Position numbers and translations under genes: made by a program. A DNA stretch of 64,000 nucleotides from Serratia ureilytica (GTDB lineage Bacteria; Pseudomonadota; Gammaproteobacteria; Enterobacterales; Enterobacteriaceae). Shown in pieces: positions 59,623 to 64,000 of the stretch (positions within the stretch are counted from its first letter, which is position 1; every line of letters begins with the position of its first letter). The notes under the pieces are model-generated. The model was not told where the DNA came from. It saw only the letters and a list, made by a program, of their open reading frames with translations, and ran no database searches. Location of the stretch: the NCBI RefSeq assembly GCF_013375155.1, contig NZ_JABXOF010000005.1, forward strand, positions 124,001 through 188,000, given 5' to 3'.

Positions 59623-61400
59623 GGTTTTTCCAGAATTTACAAAATGATGGCATCTCACCACGCGCGCAGATCCGCCTGCTGGACAACACCTTCATGCGAT
59701 TGGTGTTCAGCTTTACCGCCGTACCTTTCGTCGGCATCCCTTTCGCCATCTGGATTTATTTGCTGGGGGATGAACTTGGCCCAACCATTGCCTGGATCAT
59801 GGTTTACCTGCTATGCGCCGTGGCGATCAGAATATGGCATCGGCGCTACCTGCGCGAGGCCAAAGAAAATGATGAAGACACCGTGCTGCGCCGCTGGCTG
59901 CCGCGCATTAATAAGGTGGCCTTTATTCACGGGCTGGGGATCTCCTCACTCTATTTAATTACCCCGCAGACCCATAACTTTGACTTTTTCCTGCTGCTCA
60001 ATATCAGCATCGCCGCGATCGTCGCCGCCAACGCAACGCATCTTACGCCCGTCATCAGCACCTTTACGCGTTTTTTCTTCGCCTCCTGGGGGCTGCTGAA
60101 CCTCGGTATCATTTGGCGGCTGGAAGACGTGATGTTCATCGTGCTGATGCTGAACTTGCTGTACGGCTTCGCCATTTATCGCCACGCGTTAACCTCACAT
60201 GCGTTCTTTATTCAGCAAGCGCTGCTCGAAGAGCAAAGTTCGCGCCTGGCGGAGCAGTTCCGCCAGGCCAAAGAAGAGGCGGAACAGGCGCTGTTGGACA
60301 AGAACCAGTTCCTGACCACCGCCAGCCATGATCTGCGCCAACCGGTGCACGCCATGGGTTTTCTGATCGAAGCCATCATCCACAAAAACCGGGACGACAG
60401 CCTGACGCCGCAGCTGCTGGATCTGCAGCAGAGCGTGCGCTCAGTGCATCTGATGTTCAATTCGCTGCTTGATCTCAGCAAGATCGAATCCGGCAACGTG
60501 CGCACCGCCGCCACCCATGTGGATATCGGCGCACTGCTCGACTCAGTGATCACCCTGTTCCGCGAAGAGGCCAACAGCCGCTCGCTTGCGCTGCGCACCT
60601 GGCGGCCCAGGCGGCGCATCAGCGTGATGGGCGATCCGCTGCTGGTGCGGCAATCGCTGATCAATCTGATCCAAAATGCCCTGCGCTACACGCAACGGGG
60701 CGGCGTACTGATCGCCATCCGCCCGCGCGGCGCCGAGTGCCTGGTGGAAGTGTGGGATACCGGCGTAGGCATCGCCGACGAAGAGAAAAGCAAAATCTTC
60801 TCCCCTTACTACCGCCCCGAGCTGGCGTGGAAGATAGACAGCGCCGGGCACGGGCTGGGGTTGGCAGTGGTAGCGCGCTGCGCCAAGCTGATGAAGGTGA
60901 AGTACGGCATGCACTCCGTCGAGGGCAAAGGCTCGCGCTTCTGGATGCGCTTTGCGCAATACCTCGGCGAAGACAAAGCGCCGGAGAGCGCGGCGACGTA
61001 CGACAACACCGCCACGCCCACCCGCTACGCGCCGCTGCGGGGATCCTGCCTGGTGGTGGACGACGATCCTTTGGTGACCTCCGCCTGGGAAAGCCTGATG
61101 AGCACCTGGGGCATCACCGTGCGCTGCGCGGCCTCCGCCGAGGAAGCCTTCGCCATCGTCGACGACGGCTTTACGCCGTTCGCCGTGCTGTGCGATCAAC
61201 GCCTGCGCTCCGGCGAGAGCGGTTTCGACATCCTCAAAGCGTTGTTCGAACGCCTGCCGGACGTGAGTGGCGCCATGGTCAGCGGCGAGTTCAATTCGCA
61301 AGTTCTGCAAGAGGCCGAGCAGGAAGGCTATCTGGTGCTGCGCAAGCCGCTGGAACCGGCCAGGCTGCATGCGCTGTTGACGCAGTGGGGGGCAAGTTAA
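59619..61400 (+). CDS. Hybrid sensor histidine kinase
   Basis: 593 residues. Six or so membrane spans (about 22-205) lack a large periplasmic domain, as in kinases sensing membrane or quinone signals. A coiled coil (EEQSSRLAEQFRQAKEEAEQ) leads to the H-box TASHDLRQPVHAMGFLIEA, the N-box SLINLIQNALRYTQRGG and the G-boxes VWDTGVGIADEEK and GHGLGLAVV. The C-terminal receiver (about 470-590) is intact: VVDDDPLVTS, the Asp in LCDQRLRSG, VSGEF and LRKPLEP. No HPt domain is fused. It is coupled to the regulator gene. Confidence 0.92.
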   Translation: MRFFQNLQNDGISPRAQIRLLDNTFMRLVFSFTAVPFVGIPFAIWIYLLGDELGPTIAWIMVYLLCAVAIRIWHRRYLREAKENDEDTVLRRWLPRINKVAFIHGLGISSLYLITPQTHNFDFFLLLNISIAAIVAANATHLTPVISTFTRFFFASWGLLNLGIIWRLEDVMFIVLMLNLLYGFAIYRHALTSHAFFIQQALLEEQSSRLAEQFRQAKEEAEQALLDKNQFLTTASHDLRQPVHAMGFLIEAIIHKNRDDSLTPQLLDLQQSVRSVHLMFNSLLDLSKIESGNVRTAATHVDIGALLDSVITLFREEANSRSLALRTWRPRRRISVMGDPLLVRQSLINLIQNALRYTQRGGVLIAIRPRGAECLVEVWDTGVGIADEEKSKIFSPYYRPELAWKIDSAGHGLGLAVVARCAKLMKVKYGMHSVEGKGSRFWMRFAQYLGEDKAPESAATYDNTATPTRYAPLRGSCLVVDDDPLVTSAWESLMSTWGITVRCAASAEEAFAIVDDGFTPFAVLCDQRLRSGESGFDILKALFERLPDVSGAMVSGEFNSQVLQEAEQEGYLVLRKPLEPARLHALLTQWGAS

Positions 61401-61437
61401 CTACACAGATGGCGCAGGTTATCCGCCAGCAATAAGA

Positions 61438-61466
61438 CAGGCTCAATGAATAAAACATTAAGCCTG
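61438..61466. terminator. Bidirectional hairpin between the kinase and microcin genes
   Basis: CAGGCTCAATG / CATTAAGCCTG pair over eleven positions with one mismatch around an AATAAAA loop. It lies in the 97-base gap between two convergent genes and has T-rich sequence on both sides, so it may end both transcripts. Confidence 0.6.
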
Positions 61467-61497
61467 CCGCATTTTACGTGGCGTTATCTAAATACGA

Positions 61498-61692
61498 TTA
61501 ATCGCATTTAGGCGGTTCTGGTTTGCAGACCGGCGGCTCAGGTTTACATACCGGCGGTTTTGGCGTGCAACCGCCCCAGGCATTATTCCACGCGTTTCCC
61601 CAGCTGTTAACAACCTTGCCGATAATAGCCAGACCCAGGCCAATCGTTGCGCCGTTCACCTGCTGAACTTCTGTTGAGTTTAATTCTCTCAT
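61498..61692 (-). CDS. Class II microcin-like precursor with Cys/Pro heptad tail
   Basis: 64 residues. The leader MRELNSTEVQQVNGA (15 residues) fits the double-glycine type with a GA end, as in microcins E492 and H47. The predicted core has 49 residues. A hydrophobic N-terminal segment (TIGLGLAIIGKVV) is followed by a Trp/Asn/Gly region (SWGNAWNNAWGG) and a tail with four cysteines exactly seven residues apart (CTPKPPV, CKPEPPV, CKPEPPK, CD). The ribosome-binding site GGAG is eight bases upstream. A CvaB-like exporter is encoded directly upstream on the same strand. It lacks a serine-rich tail. The antibacterial activity and disulfides are inferred. No immunity gene is visible. Confidence 0.8.
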   Translation of the reverse strand: MRELNSTEVQQVNGATIGLGLAIIGKVVNSWGNAWNNAWGGCTPKPPVCKPEPPVCKPEPPKCD

Positions 61693-61742
61693 TTTTCATC
61701 TCCATTCACTAAAAAGAATCAATTAAAAAAGACTGCTTTTTA

Positions 61743-61793
61743 TGAACCGTCGGTTCACGCTTTAGGTATAAGGTGCTCGATAAATTAACTCAA
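61743..61793 (-). promoter_or_regulatory. Microcin promoter with palindrome at the transcription start
   Basis: On the minus strand, -35 TTGAGT (61788-61793) and -10 TATACC (61765-61770) are 17 bases apart. The start would be near 61758. The perfect 15-base palindrome TGAACCGACGGTTCA (61743-61757) follows at +1 to +16, placed to act as an operator or 5' hairpin. The leader to the ATG is about 65 bases. Confidence 0.6.
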
Positions 61794-61851
61794 TAACGAA
61801 AATCTTAATTAAAGATGAAATAAATATAAAATTTTATATTTCATCAAACAA

Positions 61852-63966
61852 TTACGCCATTGCATTTACAGGCTGCAAAGTAATTACCCGATCTGCCGAT
61901 GCAATCGTCGATGGCCGATGAGCAATGATAACGCGGGTCATTTTCAACGAGGATATGGCTTCGTTCACCCTTTTTTCATTGTCCAGATCCAAATGACTGG
62001 TGGCTTCGTCCATAAACAGAATACTGGGCCTTCGATACAACGCGCGGGCGATAAGCACCCGCTGTTTTTGCCCGCCGGAAAGGCTCCCCCCCAATTCGCC
62101 CACCAACGTTTCATATCCCATCGGCATTTTCATAATATCGTCGTGAATATTGCAATGCTTGGCGCATTCAACGATAAATTCCGTATCGGGATGAGCATCA
62201 AAACTGCATATGTTCTCGGCAATTGAACCGGCAAGCAGTTTATCTTCTTGCAATACACATGCGATGCACTCCCGATAATTATTAATGCCGATATCATGAA
62301 TGTTAATGCCGTTGATAAACAAACGCCCTTCCGTCGGTTCCAACAGCCCGCACATCAGCTTCATCAACGTGGTTTTGCCGACGCCTGAAGGCCCGACGAT
62401 CGCCACGCTTTCTCCCGCCGCGATCTGCAGGCTGAGTCCGGGGATCACTGGGCGCGAAAGGCTGTCATATTGATAAAGCAGATCGCGCACTTCAAAAGTC
62501 ACCGCCTCGTTGGGATTGCATATCTTGCGATAGGGCTTTTCTTCCTCTGTCGTAGAAAGCACGATGTCCGCCAGCCTTTCATTATGCAAATTCAGCATTC
62601 GCAGCCGAATGACCATATCGATAAGATTTGACGCGCGATCGGAGAATTGCCCCCGATAGGCATTAAAGGCGACAAACATGCCTAATGTCATTTGACTGTC
62701 GATCACTAAAGACGCGCCCAACCACAAGATAACGATTTGATCGCAGGCCGCAAGAAACGCATTCACGCCGCCAAAGAACATATCGAGCTTCGTCACCCGA
62801 ATATTGGCGTTTGCCGTATCGATATTTAAATTTAACCAGAATTGCGAACGCGTTCCCGCCAACCCCAACGACTTCAGCGTCGCGATGCTGTACAGCGTCT
62901 CCATAAAATGTGAGCTGGCTTTCGCCGACTTCACCAATTGCTCCTCGGACGCTTGCCGATAATAGCGATAGGTCGAAAGGCGCAGCAGAACATATAAGAC
63001 CGTAAAGCCGGAGGCTACCCACACCAGCCAGCCACCGTACATGAACATCATGATAAATACGCCGACCGACATGATGCCATCAATGATGCTGGAAACGATA
63101 CTGGTGGTAAACGTGGTGCGAATGGCGTCCAACGAGCCAAAGCGCGATTGAATATCACCCAGCTTGCGCTTTTCAAAATAGGCAAGCGGGAGCTTCATCA
63201 GATGATCAAACAGCCCTGATTTCCACTGTATATCGATCAGCGCGCCCATCACGATGGAGATCCACGAGCGAAACATCGAAACGCAGGTGCGGAACAAGAT
63301 AAAAAACAGTAAACCGACGCAAATAATGACCAATAAATTATGGTCGCCGGCCTGGATGACGTGGTCCATCACCAACTGAGTCCCGACGGGCATCAGCAGG
63401 TTGACGGCCTCAATGACCAGCGACAGAGCGAAAATTTTTACCAGCGCGCTTTTAAGACCGGTGACATTGCTGAGCAGTTTTCTAAAGTGCAGGCGATTTT
63501 TCTGCACCACAGGCGTGAATTCACTGCTTGGCCATACCTCTAAAGCGATTCCGGTAAAATGCAGGGAAAACTCCTGCAGGCCGATAACCCGGCGGCCAAA
63601 TGCCGGATCGTGCAGGGTTATCCGCCCACCGCGAATGTTGACCAGGACCACAAAGTGATTCATATCCCAGTGCAATATGCAGGGCCTTTTCACCTGGTGA
63701 ATCTCATCCAGGCTCAAGGATAAGGCCCGCGTTTTCAAATTGAGATTCTCGGCGATCGCGATCAGCGAGCTCAGGGTGGCGCCGCGGGCCGAGATATCAA
63801 ACTTCTGGCGCATCGACAGCATATCGATGTGCATGCCGTAATAGCCGCACACCATCGCTAAACTGGCCAGCCCGCATTCGGCGGCCTCCGTTTGCAAGAC
63901 CTGCGGCACTTTTCTTCTGAGCGACAGGTTCAGCTTGCCAACGATATTCTCATAAACTTTATTCAC
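61852..63966 (-). CDS. CvaB/MchF-like peptidase C39 bacteriocin exporter
   Basis: 704 residues from GTG 63966, which overlaps the stop of the gene before it and matches the CvaB N-terminus; GTG 63984 is in frame. It cleaves the leader and exports the peptide. The C39 peptidase has the catalytic Cys in LQTEAAECGLASLAMV, His in ILHWDMNHFVVLV and Asp in LHDPAFGRRVI. The membrane domain includes FDHLMKLPLAYFEKRKLGD. The ATPase has Walker A GPSGVGKTT, signature LSGGQKQRVLI, Walker B SILFMDEATSHLD and H-loop IIAHRPS. All are intact and very close to CvaB. It works with a CvaA-like adaptor and TolC. Its substrate is presumably the peptide at 61498. Confidence 0.94.
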   Translation of the reverse strand: MNKVYENIVGKLNLSLRRKVPQVLQTEAAECGLASLAMVCGYYGMHIDMLSMRQKFDISARGATLSSLIAIAENLNLKTRALSLSLDEIHQVKRPCILHWDMNHFVVLVNIRGGRITLHDPAFGRRVIGLQEFSLHFTGIALEVWPSSEFTPVVQKNRLHFRKLLSNVTGLKSALVKIFALSLVIEAVNLLMPVGTQLVMDHVIQAGDHNLLVIICVGLLFFILFRTCVSMFRSWISIVMGALIDIQWKSGLFDHLMKLPLAYFEKRKLGDIQSRFGSLDAIRTTFTTSIVSSIIDGIMSVGVFIMMFMYGGWLVWVASGFTVLYVLLRLSTYRYYRQASEEQLVKSAKASSHFMETLYSIATLKSLGLAGTRSQFWLNLNIDTANANIRVTKLDMFFGGVNAFLAACDQIVILWLGASLVIDSQMTLGMFVAFNAYRGQFSDRASNLIDMVIRLRMLNLHNERLADIVLSTTEEEKPYRKICNPNEAVTFEVRDLLYQYDSLSRPVIPGLSLQIAAGESVAIVGPSGVGKTTLMKLMCGLLEPTEGRLFINGINIHDIGINNYRECIACVLQEDKLLAGSIAENICSFDAHPDTEFIVECAKHCNIHDDIMKMPMGYETLVGELGGSLSGGQKQRVLIARALYRRPSILFMDEATSHLDLDNEKRVNEAISSLKMTRVIIAHRPSTIASADRVITLQPVNAMA

Positions 63967-64000
63967 GAAGTGGCCCCGACACACTGTTTTTCATGTCATA
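63959..64000 (-). CDS. Microcin secretion adaptor (HlyD/CvaA family), C-terminal end only
   Basis: The frame running into the window from the right ends DMKNSVSGPLRE then TAA, overlapping the exporter GTG. Endings of the type SVTGP close to the C-terminus are familiar from CvaA/MchE adaptors, and such an adaptor is the usual gene before cvaB. Only 13 codons are visible, so this rests mainly on context. Confidence 0.5.
   Translation of the reverse strand, partial: YDMKNSVSGPLRE

Noticed and set aside
61809-61844. 11-codon hydrophobic frame between exporter and microcin genes
   Set aside because: It lies upstream of the likely microcin promoter and has no ribosome-binding site; AT-rich chance ORF.

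Overview
The window looks like a chromosomal segment of a Serratia species, most likely of the S. marcescens group. It is GC-rich, and its protein and RNA genes are closely related to those of the enterobacterial core (ppk-ppx, mdtABCD-baeSR, yegP, trhP, cyaR, yegS, fbaB, srl, thiMD, rluF). Between the core genes sit typical Serratia accessory genes. There are no tRNA or rRNA genes, insertion sequences or CRISPR arrays.

Layout. (1) 1-3155: the end of an operon with the thioesterase end of a non-ribosomal peptide synthetase, an MchC/MceJ-type protein with SelO-like nucleotide-binding motifs, an MchD/MceI-type HlyC-family acyltransferase, and an orphan 112-residue protein, closed by a terminator. 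This gene pair is what siderophore-microcin producers use to couple a catecholate siderophore to a microcin C-terminus. (2) 3216-4192: speG and a small membrane protein. (3) 4473-13184: long-form pstC-pstA-pstB phosphate importer behind a three-unit Pho box, back to back with ppk-ppx, so phosphate uptake and polyphosphate metabolism lie together. (4) 13334-24428: yfgG, mgtE, dgcE, a YfeC-like regulator, an Ada/AlkA fusion glycosylase, an SDR with an AraC regulator, and yegD. (5) 24446-26641: a GNAT enzyme, a PPOX flavoprotein and an aldo/keto reductase. (6) 26791-37896: the BaeR-controlled mdtABCD-baeSR operon, with a possible translationally coupled leader ORF. (7) 38361-42960: yegP, trhP, the CRP-dependent small RNA CyaR, yegS and fbaB. 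(8) 43044-48097: the sorbitol operon srlAEBD-gutM-srlR-gutQ. (9) 48137-53701: ivy, TPP-riboswitch-controlled thiMD, a GNAT enzyme, an MFS exporter with a divergent HxlR regulator, and rluF. (10) 53827-55075: an AT-rich DUF3289-DUF943 pair that looks acquired. (11) 55257-58814: an autotransporter with a ten-copy GGENP linker, and a small lipoprotein. (12) 58990-61400: a NarL-type regulator with a hybrid histidine kinase. (13) 61498-64000: a class II microcin locus, with a CvaA-like adaptor (end only), a CvaB/MchF-like peptidase-exporter and a 64-residue precursor. That precursor has a GA-type leader and a C-terminal tail of four cysteines spaced every seven residues.

The two most unusual systems are at the two ends: a siderophore-microcin maturation cassette at the left and an apparently undescribed Cys/Pro-repeat microcin with its exporter at the right. 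They are about 58 kb apart. The right-hand peptide lacks the serine-rich tail that the left-hand enzymes are known to modify in other species, so they are best treated as separate systems.
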